Positions 22,301 through 32,800 of a DNA stretch of 64,000 nucleotides are shown here, one piece after another. A program made the translations under genes and the position numbers. Below the pieces are notes generated by a model. That model made no database searches. It was not told the DNA's origin and saw only the letters and a list, made by a program, of their open reading frames with translations. The stretch is from Petrosia ficiformis (Eukaryota > Porifera > Demospongiae > Haplosclerida > Petrosiidae): assembly GCA_947044365.1 (NCBI GenBank), contig OX345640.1, forward strand, positions 6,436,001 through 6,500,000. Reading direction: 5' to 3'. How positions within the stretch are numbered: the stretch's first letter is position 1; each line of letters opens with the position of its first letter.

Positions 22301-25300
22301 TGTATGTAGTGAAGTACAAATGTATATACTGTACATGTACATGTACCAGATCACAAGCTCTGTACATGTGTATGTGACACACCTATTATAATTTCATCAA
22401 TCAACTCCTCCTACATGATCTAACTTATCTACACGTATACATACATGTACATGATGTTATTGGAGATGTAGAAAGAAAGAAAGACAGACACCTGAGGCAA
22501 TGGAAAAATGAAAATGAGAGTTGCCTCAGGTGGGATTCGAACCCACGACACTCATGTACATGTACATTACATGCCATTGTGGCTGCTTATTTTCTATGCC
22601 TTTTGCTGGCATGCTAGGCACACAAATTTTCATGTACATGTATACAATGCAACTATTGCTGTTGTCTTAGTTTGATGATAACAACTAGTTTAGTCATAGT
22701 TATAGTACATGTACATGTACAATGTATGACTAGTTCACACAATTTTAGTTATAGTTATAGTTTAATTAACTAAAATAATATTAAGCTTACTAAAAGGGTT
22801 TTAGTTTTTATTATAATTATTGGTCAATTTTTATTTTATTTATATACATGTACAGTACATGTAGTTATATATAATTATTACAGCTAGACATGTAATTTAG
22901 TTAAGTATAGTTAACTAAAAGTCACAGTGACATACATGTACTAAAATGTGTTTTAGTTTTAGTTATAGTTAACTAAAACAATACTACTGCACTTAAAACA
23001 TTAAACCTGCATTAAAACGCTGTATGTGGAATCCCCCAAAATATACTAATTAGTAGTAATTACATGTACATGTATATACACAATGTATATACATGTATGT
23101 ACATGTGCATGTAGTTTGAACCCATAGGAAAGCAATCGTAGGGATGACCATATAACATCTAGTGTATCTCCCCCTCTGGCCTTGATAAGAAGAATTCATG
23201 TTTTAACACTCTTAAAAATATTACACTTCACATGTACATGTATCTTAAAAATCAATTATCATACATGTATATGTACACATGTACATGTTATGTACATGTA
23301 TGATATAATTAGACATGTACACGTATGTACTGTACATGTGTCTGACTATTAAATACATGTACATCTACTCCTAGAGAGGGTGTTGGTTACTACTGTAGTA
23401 ATATTATTATATTAAGAATTAAAACTTAATTTACATCTAGTACCGTTTACTCCTGGGATTATAACATTCAACTGCATCAGTACTTGTCTTTCCTTCTAAA
23501 TATCCTCCAATAGCAAACAATAGTCCTTGAAGAACAGCCACACCTGTAATACAATGTGATATACATATATTTTACATAGTGTCACACATGGAAACTAGTG
23601 CTCAGTGAGCTACTTGTACATTATAGCACAGAGGAAACAACACACATCATAACACATATACAGCCACTCAAAATATCCCACCCCAAAAAAACATATTGAC
23701 TTAGAAAATAGCAATAATGGTAGCTACAATGGGTAAGAAAATTTAGGCATGGCTGAGAAAATTGAACAGCTTATTCATGTACATAAATATCCAAATCCCA
23801 TGTACAATGTACAAGTGCTATCATATTTACCTAAGTACATAAATATTCAAATTACATGTACAATGTACAATGTACAACATGTACATGTACATGTGGTACC
23901 ATACTTACCTACATGTACATGTACATGTAAGTACAAAAGTATCCAAATTACATGTACATGTACATGTGCTATCAAATTTACATAAGTACATAAATATCCA
24001 AAGTACATGTAGAGTGTAAGTACGTAAATACATGTACATGTGCTATCAAATTTATATAAGTACATGTACATGTACATAAATATCCTATATACATGTACAT
24101 GTACATTGATAGCACATGTACATGTATACACATACAATGTATGTGTGGGTGTGTGATTGTGTGTGTGTACAAGTGTGTTATGTGCTTGTGTGTGTGTGTA
24201 AGTGTGTATGATTGTCATACCTACTCCACTCCTTCGATAGTTCATTTGTGGTATCACATCAACTACCCATCGATCTGTTTCAGGATCATAGCACTCAACA
24301 TTACCTAGTGTTTCATGTTCAGACACACCCCCTATAATTGAACAAATTATAAATTAGGTATGTACAAACGTACATGTAATTATATCCTGAAAAAATATGC
24401 CAATATTTACATCAACACATGCTACACAATACTGCATTACATGTACATGTGTCGTGGATTCAAATCCCACCTGAGGAAGCTCATTTTTCATTTTTTCATT
24501 TGCCTCAGGTTTCTTTCTTTCTTTCTTTCCATCTCACGATATCATGTACATTTATGTACATACATGTAGCACTGGACACTAAATATATACATGTACATAC
24601 ACATGTACATAATTATACATGTAGGACTGGACACTATAAATAAGAATAATCTACATGTACATGTACATACATGTACATGTATACTATAGTGAAGGTTCAG
24701 TAATTGAATTACACATTTAGTACATGTACCTGTACATGTGTATCTTTCTATATACATATACTATACTGTAAACTACTGTATTGTATTACATGTACCTGTT
24801 CTACTATACTATAGTGTAGTGTAATGTATTATACTGTATTATTCATGCACTTGTACAATACTGTACTGTACTATAATGTACTGTACTATAGTATACTGTA
24901 CTTCATTATACTTGTGCTGTACTATACATACATGTAGTATCTGTGCTGTGTTGTATCATATATTACTGTTATAATTACTATATGTATATAATACTACACT
25001 TACAAGTAATTGTACTGCAGATTCTGCAGTGTACTATACATGTGTATTTACTCCTGTATTGTACTATAGCATACTCTACTGTACTATAAAGTTGTTATTC
25101 TCTTCATTGTTTTATAATTAATGATGTCTAACATGTATAATATTATAAGTGTAAATAGGTTGGTGTGATTGATTATACATGTATTATATTACAAGACAAG
25201 TGTACATAAGCTGGTGTGATTATACATGTACATGTACATGTACGTGTATAATACTACAGGGATGATTATACACTGCACATATATAAATTATAAATGTATA

Positions 25301-28300
25301 ATTAATGGATACTGTTCGTTGATAAATACACGGTTTTCTTTGATCAATTAAAAACATTGAATATGGAAAGAAGAAAACAAGATGTATTCTTAATACCCAA
25401 TCATTGATTTGTGATGGCTAGCACTTAATTACAGATAGCATTAGTCTCTCTACATCTCTGTGTATACTACTACTTCTTGACAAAACTGAAGTACTCTTTC
25501 AAGGTTTCTAACCTTATGAATTCCTTATATCTGTAATTCAATAACCTTGGTCCTATTACAATTACATGTACACACTTGTATATGTTGTTTTTCTTACTTT
25601 TTAAGGACTCTTGCCAAGAGTTTTTGATATGTTTTGAAGCATGAGCCAAATCGATTCAACAATGGTTAGTGTGTGTGCAATTGGGAATACATCTTGAGCC
25701 AATTAACAAAGAGTTAATGCTGTTAGTGACAATATAATTGCGATATCTGGCCCAAATAAGAAGCTGTTTGGGCAAATGGTGCGCCATATGAACTTATAAA
25801 AAACACTGGTTCTTGCACAATTTTATAATGTCTCTTTGCTAGTATAGCAGCTATACATTAGTTATAGTGTTCTACCAGCTGCTTTCTTCCTAGCAGTCAT
25901 AGCATAGCCTGTAGCCAGAAGAACCGTCATGTCCATTAATTGAATAGATTAACCTGGTGGAAAGCAATTATAGGGCCATCTTATCATACATGGTTCAAGC
26001 ACTTGAGTGCTTGTGCTTAACCGTGCTTAAGTACATACTTATACATGTAGGTGGTTGTGCTTAAGTCCATTTAGAAATAATTTATAAGTGTTTGTGCTTA
26101 ATCATTGTTTTATTGACAAGTGCTTATCAAGCATTTTTAAAGCACTTTTCAAGCTGCATAGTCATGAAAGCTCAACAGAGCAATGCTGACTCAGATAAAA
26201 GAATTGAACAGCTAATGTTTATCAGATATGATAGTTGTTGAGATTGTTATTGTCTTTGATACATGTACACGTATAACTGTATTAAAAGAGTCATAAGCTT
26301 AAAGTACTGTAGTACTGCATGTAGATACTTAATTGTGCTTGGAGTTAAGTACTTCCAAAAATAAGGTGCTTGTACATGTACATGTGCTTGACAAATCATA
26401 AAGCGCTTGTACTTGTACTTATGCACATTCTAAAGTACTTGAACCCATGTATGCATTGTATAGACTAACTTAGATATGAACCCAGTATCACAGATTCACT
26501 GTCAGGTGCTCTTAATGACTATAACCCTCTGGAATATGGGAGTTTTTTCATTTTTATACTTTATTAATAGCTTTCATGAATATACATGTATGTACATGTA
26601 TATTCATGATGCTTAGGTATACTCGACTTGAATGTCTAGAGTATTACAAATTGTGTTTGATTTCATTATAGTATTATCATGTGAATTAGAGTCAACAGGC
26701 TAACTAAACTACATGTACGTGTATATACAAACTATATAGTACATATAAATATACAAGTACTTTCAATATACATGTACATGTACAGTAGTACATGTACATA
26801 CACAAGTACTTTCAATATACATGTAGTACATGTACATGTATAGAACATTGTACATGTACATGCACAAGTACTTTTAATAATATAGTGCATGTACACGTAT
26901 ACAATATAGTACATGTACATGCACAAGTACATGTACTTTTAATAATATACATGTACACGTATACAATATACAATGTAGAACATGTACATGCACAAGTACA
27001 TGTACTTTTAATAATATAGTACATGTACATGTACATGCACAAGTAATTTTAATATACATGTACAGTAGTACATGTATACATAATAGTACATGTACATGTA
27101 TACAATATAGTACATGTACATGCACAAGTAATTTTAATATACATGTACAGTAGAACATGTATACATAATAGTACATGTACATGTATACAATATAGTACAT
27201 GTACATGCACAAGTACTTTCGATAGTACATGTACATATACAATATTGTACATGTACTTCTTAACCCATCATGTACATACATGTACATGTACATGTAGTAG
27301 TTGAGTGGACATTGCATACATAAACTTTATTTAAATATATACAAGTACTTTACATCCATACATGTGTATGTGAATACACATTCGTCCATCATACATTCAC
27401 CCATCCATCCAGGATCCCATCAACACAATCACCTATCCATCAATCTATCCCATACATGTACATGTTCACATGTATGTACATGTACATTTTGTACATGTAT
27501 ATAGATATTTAACAGGTGTTAATAACAGACATACATGTAATGTACATGTGATACTGATAATAATAATAATAAAGGAAATGATATAATTATATATAAAGTC
27601 TAGTTATGACAATTTAAAGGAAAATGAATTTCCCCTGTAAAGTATATGAGCTGTGAGTATTTGATATTATCAAATTAAACTCAGTGATGCTAAAGTGTGC
27701 ATTATGCACAGAGCTCATACACAATACATGTACATGTATGTATATACATGTACATGTGCACTGTATCACATACACACACACATACATGTACATGTACATG
27801 TGCATATATACATGTACATGTGCGTATGTGATAAAGGCTCAAAGAGCATCCATACATTATTACATGTACATGTATGATAAAGCATGGTCAATCACATGTG
27901 ATACATGTATAATATGCAATATACATGTACATGTAGCATCACGATACTACATGTACATGTATATTTGAAATAATTGAAATGCTTATAAATGAATGTCCTA
28001 ATTGGTTATAATTGAGAAGGAATGGTAAAATAAATCAATCAAAGTTATGCACACTAGCTTGTTATAATTGCTTTTATAGAAAAGCCGGATTTATATGTAC
28101 ATGTGTACATGTAGCTGCCTACTCAAGTGTACTGATACACTTAGAAGCCAATATTGTAGCATGATATAATATTATAGTAATATACTGTATCACACATCAC
28201 TAGTATGAATGGACATGTACTGTTTCTTGTGGCGTGAGTAACACAACACTCCCTAGTCTCTAAGCAGTGATGTTTGACAATAAGGAGTACTTTATTTATA

Positions 28301-29362
28301 CACATGTATGCTTAAATTCTCAAACGTTTAGTAACTGTTATAGTAGTAGTTAACTAAAACAACACTATCTCTGAATGTCTGTGAATGAAAACATCTGGAG
28401 ATACAATGTAGATCTGGTAGTGAATCAATCAAAGCGTTTATCATGGAAATTATGTATTAAACACTCTATGTACACATAATATACTTACCTAATATATGTA
28501 TGACTTCTCCAGCTCGTAGAGTCTCTCTAGGCCACCATTTCATTGGTATCTGAGTTGGGAGTCTAATCAAATGAGTCATGTCGTTTTGATATCTATCATT
28601 ATACAGAGGTCTAGCTGCCTCTCTGATGAGTTTCATACACTGTTCGTTGCTACTGATTAATGGATTGGCAGCAACTTCGACTGCAAAGAACTCTTGTCCA
28701 AGGAGAGGTAGTTTCACATGATCTAATAGCTCGTAGAAGTAAGTAGAACGTTCTGGATTGTGTTTCGTCCAGCGTATTAGGGCATTAAAGACAGCTTCTT
28801 CCCCATCTGATAAATGCAGATCGTTGCTAGATAATAAATGTTTGATACGTGAGTACGATACTTGGACAAATCGGTCAGTTCGTGAAACTTCACTGAAATT
28901 TCTTCGAATAAATAAAAGTGCGGCCTCTAGTAGATCTTCACACGACTGAAACTCGGCAAAATCTGCTACATCGAGACAGTTTACTGTATCCAATCGCTCT
29001 TGGAGAAACTCACAACAAGCTTCTCGGGCATGTAACATTTGAAGGAAGTTAGAGGCAGCCAACAGATTCTGTGCATTCTCTTCATTGATTTCCAAGACAC
29101 AGGTGTAAGCAAATTTTATCAGAGCAGCTAAAGCTTCTCCTTCAACTCCTTGAATTACTATACGTCTCTGACCACTTTCAGCCATTTGTCGACAAAACAT
29201 GGCTCTAAAATACATACTACAAGCTGCCAGGACTACTCTATGTGCTCTGAAACATTGAGAATCCACAACCAACTCGACATCACACAGTTCTTCGTTTCTC
29301 CTCAGTTGATCCATAGTTTCTAACGTCTCCTTGGGGAGACCTTTGTCCACAAAACTAGTCAT
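16022..29362 (-). CDS. Kelch-like (KLHL family) BTB-BACK-kelch protein, 7 coding exons, 603 aa
   Basis: Substrate adaptor of CUL3 E3 ubiquitin ligases by family. Exons in transcript order, minus strand: 28489-29362, 24221-24331, 23444-23543, 21119-21336, 18534-18737, 17250-17357, 16022-16218. All junctions are GT-AG and all phases agree (874+111+100+218+204+108+197 = 1,812 nt with stop). Exon 1 holds the whole BTB domain (CDVELVVDSQCFRAHRVVLA, about residues 26-130) and BACK domain (about 135-235). The other exons encode six kelch blades with the GG...Y...W pattern: ILGGVSEHE, AIGGYLEG, AIGGYSGK, AVGGSNRD, AVGGYDSG and AIGGYNGV. The third blade region carries an extra DMRDEVTGATFSA-type insert. 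The introns are full of TACATGTA repeats and transposon copies. The start lies 440 bp from the divergent phosphate carrier. Which KLHL subfamily it belongs to was not settled. Confidence 0.92.
16309..16549 (-). mobile_element. SINE family 1 (tRNA-derived), full-length copy
   Basis: Minus strand: 5' leader (AGCCTGTTCATACAGGC, GAGATGTTTGA), then a tRNA-like head with box A (TGGTAGCTCAGTTGGTAGAG) and a perfect box B (GGTTCGAATCC). Next is a short body in which CACCTGAGGCAA pairs with TTGCCTCAGGTG, then a CTTT run (16329-16380 read as AAAG), then the post-tail CTCCGATAACATCATG. It sits in the last intron of the kelch gene. The head folds like a tRNA but is part of the repeat. Confidence 0.88.
17954..18457 (+). 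other. Decayed coding-like segment, possible old transposon
   Basis: Lies in a kelch-gene intron. Open in different frames with ordinary amino-acid composition (for example INFEYSSIFAEKAW) but no single intact frame. The 22 bases at 18262-18283 are identical to part of the 54-bp unit of the minisatellite at 52980-53530, and weaker similarity continues for about 80 bp. I infer a dispersed repeat, family unknown. Confidence 0.35.
18820..19189. mobile_element. hAT-type MITE with 8-bp target duplication
   Basis: Terminal inverted repeats TAGGGCTGGAATGGA and TAGGGCTGGAACGGA (reversed) bound 370 bp. The perfect 8-bp duplication ATAATTAC flanks it (18812-18819 and 19190-19197). No transposase frame. 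It sits in the kelch-gene intron upstream of the exon at 18534-18737. Confidence 0.9.
19810..19880 (+). mobile_element. SINE family 1, 5'-truncated copy
   Basis: Begins inside the body (GCAACTCTCATTTT), keeps TTGCCTCAGGTG, a short CTTT run and the post-tail CTCCTATAACATCATG. 5' truncation is usual for LINE-mobilised SINEs. Confidence 0.8.
20016..20925 (+). mobile_element. SINE family 2 copy, split by a hAT-like MITE
   Basis: 20016-20094 and 20773-20925 together match the intact element at about 60178-60430 (CTAGTGGCC..., CTGCAATCGA, CCCCACTAG; then ACTCAGCTCTACCCT, GAGGGGATATAAAGCC, GTGCTATTC). The segment between is the MITE listed next. Confidence 0.8.
20095..20772. mobile_element. hAT-like MITE (CAGGCTTGGGGC ends) containing a GTAATC minisatellite
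   Basis: Ends CAGGCTTGGGGCCGATTAC and, reversed, CAGGGTTGGGGCCGATTAC. Flanked on both sides by ATGTACAT (20087-20094 and 20773-20780), an 8-bp duplication as expected for hAT, though this motif is common here. The interior is built from GTAATCGTAATC and an array of about 33-bp units (CACCTTCACAATTTTAT plus GTAATC repeats) at about 20200-20425. Confidence 0.82.
21487..21548 (-). repeat. tRNA-derived sequence (SINE remnant)
   Basis: Minus strand reads TTAGCTGAGATGATAGAGC (box A-like), and GAGTTCTAACTGC lies in the box B position. The TΨC stem is imperfect, so this is not a functional tRNA gene. Confidence 0.45.
22450..22553 (-). mobile_element. SINE family 1, 5'-truncated copy
   Basis: Minus strand keeps box B (GGTTCGAATCCC), the body, a short CTTT run and the post-tail. 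It stops at GAGTGTCG, inside the tRNA-like head. Confidence 0.82.
22572..22634 (-). repeat. Fragment of the GCCACAATGGCTTAG repeat element
   Basis: Contains the GCTAGCATGCCAGC-like palindrome next to an AAAGGC...TAGAAAATAAGCAGCCACAATGGC segment, the same order as in the copies at 32055, 35391 and 56297. Confidence 0.65.
23750..24130. repeat. TACATGTA-based tandem repeat in a kelch-gene intron
   Basis: Several irregular units of about 50-60 bp joining AAGTACATAAATATCCAAAT to runs of TACATGTACATG and GTGCTATCAAATTTA. It ends 90 bp before the exon at 24221-24331. Confidence 0.7.
24451..24546 (+). mobile_element. SINE family 1, 5'-truncated copy
   Basis: Starts at GTCGTGGATTCAAATCCCAC (box B with one change), continues through the body and CTTT run, and ends ATCTCACGATATCATG. 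Confidence 0.78.
24760..25120. repeat. ACTGTA/ACTATA-rich simple-sequence tract
   Basis: Irregular repeats of TACTGTACTATA-type motifs, with the same composition as the tract at 54790-55270 in WDR1. Inside the first kelch-gene intron. Confidence 0.55.
25617..25809 (-). mobile_element. MITE family A copy 1
   Basis: Bounded by GAGTTTTTGATATG and TTATAAAAAACACTG. Contains, reversed, the family core: CCAATTAACAAAGAGTTAAT, GTTAGTGACAATATAAT and GGCCCAAATAAGAAGC. Lies in kelch-gene intron 1. Confidence 0.8.
26716..27300. repeat. TACATGTA minisatellite in kelch-gene intron 1
   Basis: About ten units, each joining ACAAGTACTTT(C/T)AATA or ACAAGTAATTTTAATA to runs of ACATGTACATG and GTATACAATATAGT. 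Units vary in length. Open frames here are by-products of the repeat. Confidence 0.8.
28490..29362 (-). other. BTB-BACK exon of the kelch-like gene
   Basis: Marked separately because one long exon carries the complete CUL3-binding half of the protein (291 codons), while the propeller is spread over six short exons. The donor GTAAGT follows ATATTAG at 28489. The first ATG gives MTSFVDKGLPKETL, the usual kelch-like lead-in before the BTB fold. Confidence 0.85.
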
Positions 29363-29447
29363 GAGCTTTGATGAGTCTCTCTTCCCAAAAGAAGGTGTTT
29401 TTTTTTTTTGTTTGTTTGACAGAGATTTATGATCTGGGAGTGACCGG

Positions 29448-29833
29448 ATGGCTCATAAAAGGCTCAGTCCCAAACAGGATCCTGAGACCAAACCACATGC
29501 AGCTACCACCACACCCATAGATCATGAAATTAATGAAAATGACGATAGACCTGGTGAGTCTGTCATCATCTAAAAAGTTTACTAAAAGCTTTAAGGATAT
29601 CAGTCCTCAAATGAAAGTATAAATTCGCTGAACTCTGTTGGTATTAAAGTGGTAAGGCTGTTATCTGTATTATTATTATAGACTTTACTAAGCTATGAAT
29701 ATTTATAACTGGAAACAAATTAGTATTTGGTTTCATAGCCATCTAAATATATTTTTTTTATCTCATCTATTACTCAGGAACATTTGTTTCAAGAGTGAAA
29801 GATGTCATTTTCAAATCTTTTCGAACTATCTAA
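29448..29833 (+). other. Candidate 5' exon and upstream ORF of the phosphate carrier
   Basis: ATG at 29448 opens 36 codons (MAHKRLSPKQDPE...) up to a donor (G|GTGAGT, 29554). A pyrimidine-rich acceptor (TATTACTCAG, ends 29777) lies 24 bp before the carrier ATG. Joining the two keeps the frame open for 53 codons and ends it at a stop at 29831-29833, 30 bp past the carrier ATG and in another frame. This could be an upstream ORF that overlaps the carrier start, or an unrelated small exon. Splicing here is inferred. Confidence 0.35.
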
Positions 29834-30884
29834 ACAAAATCCTTTTAAACAATTTTCCAGGCCTAGCCCTAATATCACGACAAACCCCTCTGTGTATCCC
29901 AGAACCCTCTTGGCTGCTAGTGCAAATATTGATACCAATATTTCCCCAAGTTGCGAATATGGATCGACAAAATATTTTGCTCTTTGTGGTTTTGGCGGGA
30001 TTCTTAGCTGTGGTTTAACACATACTGGTATAGTCCCTCTTGATGTAGTAAAATGCCGGATACAAGTTCATCCTGACAAATATCGTAATACTATAACAGG
30101 TTTTCGTGTGACAGTACGTGAAGAAGGTCTTCGTGGACTAGGTATTGGTTGGGCCCCAACTTTAATCGGATATTCAATGCAAGGAATGTTTAAATTTGGA
30201 CTCTATGAGATTTTTAAAGTTTTATATTCAGACTTTGTTGGAGAAGAGAGAGCTTATCTTTATCGTACACTTCTGTATTTAACAGCCAGTGCTAGTGCTG
30301 AAGTATTTGCTGATGTTGCATTGGCTCCGATGGAAGCTCTTAAAGTTAGAATGCAAACAAAAACATCATGGGCTGGAACTTTGCGTGAAGGGTTTCCAAA
30401 ATTGTTAAAGGAAGAAGGGTTTTCGGGGTTTTACAAAGGTCTTCAACCTTTATGGCTTCGTCAAATACCTTACACAATGATGAAATTTGCAGCATTTGAG
30501 AGAACCATAGAATTTTTTTACAAATATGTCATTCCTTATCCAAGAGATTCGCTAGGCAAGCCTTCACAGCTTGCTGTTACCTTTACTAGTGGATACATAG
30601 CAGGTATTTTCTGTGCTATTGTTAGCCATCCGTTTGACAGCGTTGTTTCAAAACTTAATTCTGACGTTGGGAGCACTCCTTGGCGAGCAATGAAAGATTT
30701 GGGATTTTATGGAGTCTGGAAAGGTCTTGGGCCGAGAATATTAATGGTGGGAACTCTGACTGCTGCTCAATGGTTTATATATGATACTGTTAAAGTGTAT
30801 TTACGGATACCTAGACCACCTCCTCCAGTAATGCCAGATAGTTTAAAGAGAAAATTAATAGCAGAAGGAAAACCTATAGAATGA
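29802..30884 (+). CDS. SLC25A3: Mitochondrial phosphate carrier, intronless
   Basis: Inner-membrane carrier importing phosphate with protons for ATP synthesis. 360 codons, typical length. Three mitochondrial-carrier repeats, each with the signature P-x-D/E-x-x-K/R or its phosphate-carrier variant: PLDVVKCRIQ (about residue 78), PMEALKVRMQ (about 175) and PFDSVVSKLN (about 278). Also EEGLRGLGIGWAPTLIGYS, MQGMFKFGLYE and the GVWKGLGPRILM block diagnostic of this subfamily. About 65 N-terminal residues, rich in S, N and P, would be the mitochondrial presequence. No introns interrupt the frame, unlike its neighbours, so a retrocopy that became the functional gene is possible; I saw no poly(A) relic. 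Divergent from the kelch gene and 139 bp before SLU7. Confidence 0.96.
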   Translation: MSFSNLFELSKQNPFKQFSRPSPNITTNPSVYPRTLLAASANIDTNISPSCEYGSTKYFALCGFGGILSCGLTHTGIVPLDVVKCRIQVHPDKYRNTITGFRVTVREEGLRGLGIGWAPTLIGYSMQGMFKFGLYEIFKVLYSDFVGEERAYLYRTLLYLTASASAEVFADVALAPMEALKVRMQTKTSWAGTLREGFPKLLKEEGFSGFYKGLQPLWLRQIPYTMMKFAAFERTIEFFYKYVIPYPRDSLGKPSQLAVTFTSGYIAGIFCAIVSHPFDSVVSKLNSDVGSTPWRAMKDLGFYGVWKGLGPRILMVGTLTAAQWFIYDTVKVYLRIPRPPPPVMPDSLKRKLIAEGKPIE

Positions 30885-31022
30885 ATTTATGTAGGTATTA
30901 ACTAGAAAATTTTTGATACCTTTGAAAAATAGAGAAATGTATTATTAAATTTTTAGAAAAGCTGTTAATTAATTTAATGTGCCACGCCCATTGAAACGTG
31001 TGTGTTGTATGATGTATTTGAG

Positions 31023-32768
31023 ATGACTACAACTAGTAGTGGTACGTTCGGCCAAAAGCTATCTAGAGATGACTGGAGAAAGAAGAAGGAACTAGAGGAG
31101 GCTAGGAAAGCTGGTACGGCTCCAGCTGAAGTTGATGAAGAGGGAAGGTGTGTTAAATTATAAACAAAAGCTGTTGTTTTTTTAAGTTTATAAGGTTGTT
31201 AGTTCAATATCCACATTTTTACACACCATATCCATTACTTGATCCTTTTTACAAAACAGTAATGGATCGTGAAAAATATCCGACTCATTACATGCCTCTT
31301 GAGTCTTATATTGGTACATTCCATGCTAGGACTTTGAGGTGTGGAGTTGTACGGTCCATAGTAATACCTGGCTCTGATTTATAGTGTTGTATGAGTTGGA
31401 TATCCTTCATGAGCTGAATTAACTTCCTCAACTACTATACTATATCAATAAAATATGACCTTTGATATATATGTATGATGTATTCAGTTGAGTCATTATT
31501 TAGAGTCTATTTGTAGTATTACACATAGGTAAAATTAATACTTATATACATGTATATACAAATGTTGTTTTACATGTAGTATGAAAGTAATGACCACTTT
31601 TAGTTATAGTTATAGTATCACTAAAATTAGACTTACTTAGTTAACGAACTAAAAGTGCACGTGTCCATTATTGCCAATTTTCATTTTAGTTAGTTACCAT
31701 GTATGTACATGTACATAATTATGTACTTACATTATATTTATATCTCCACTCATATCTTTTTACGCAGAGATATTAATCCACATATTCCACAGTATATAGC
31801 ACAAGCTCCTTGGTATGTCAGTACAGGAAGGTAAGACTATTTCCTTTGATATGAACTTTGTTATACACATGTACCTCTTCCCTCACTCTTCCTCCATTCT
31901 CTCTGTATCACCTTGTCCTTATCTCCTCATCTCTTTACCTCCTTCCACCATCTTCCTAACCTGATACCATCTCCTTTATTTTACATGTACAGGTACATGT
32001 ATGCCCTTTTATTCCCCAATCTATATGTAGTATGTACATTTACATCTACATGTACATGAAAATTCATGTGCCTAGCATGCTAGCAAAAGGCGTAGAAACA
32101 ATTAACAAACAAACACAACAAACAACCAGCCACAATGGCTTTAAAAATTCATAAAACACAGCCACAAAGGGCCTAGAAAATAATAAAGCATCCACCATGG
32201 CTTAGAAAAATAACAGTCAGCCACAATTGCTTAGAAAAATAACATTCAGCCACTGTGGCTTAGAAAATAAGCAGTGTTCTCTTGTTAGCTTTCTGTACAA
32301 AATGGAACATTTACAATGTACATGTACAGAATATTGCCTCTCGAATTGAACAATAAAACACCAATTTTCCCAGGGCCAATCACATACATATACATGTACA
32401 TGTATGTTTTTTTATACTATCTTTCTTCTCTAATCAGACCTACCCTCAAACATCAACGTCCTCAGGAAGAACATGTGAAAACATTTGACAGCCTCACTGA
32501 TTGGTATAAGAGAGGAATAACAAAAGGACCAGCAGCTACTAAATTTAGAAAAGGAGCTTGTGAAAACTGTGGCTCCATGACTCACAAGAAGAAGGACTGT
32601 CTAGAGGTACATGTACATGTTATTGTACATGAGATATTTGATTTGGACCCTGCCAGCTGGGCTGCCTTGGTAGCTCAGTTGGTAGAGCATCTGTCTGGAG
32701 TACAGTGTCGTGGGTTCGAATCCCACCTGAGGCAACTCTCATTTTTCACTTTTCCATTGCCTCAGGTG

Positions 32769-32800
<32 letters not shown>

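Noticed and set aside
26732..27317. Long minus-strand frames rich in Cys, Thr, Tyr, Met, His and Val
   Set aside because: They are translations of TACATGTA repeats (TCT, YMY and HVH patterns) and recur wherever the repeat does.
32671..32737. A tRNA gene on the plus strand in a SLU7 intron
   Set aside because: Same SINE family; the anticodon arm is altered and the sequence continues into the SINE body.
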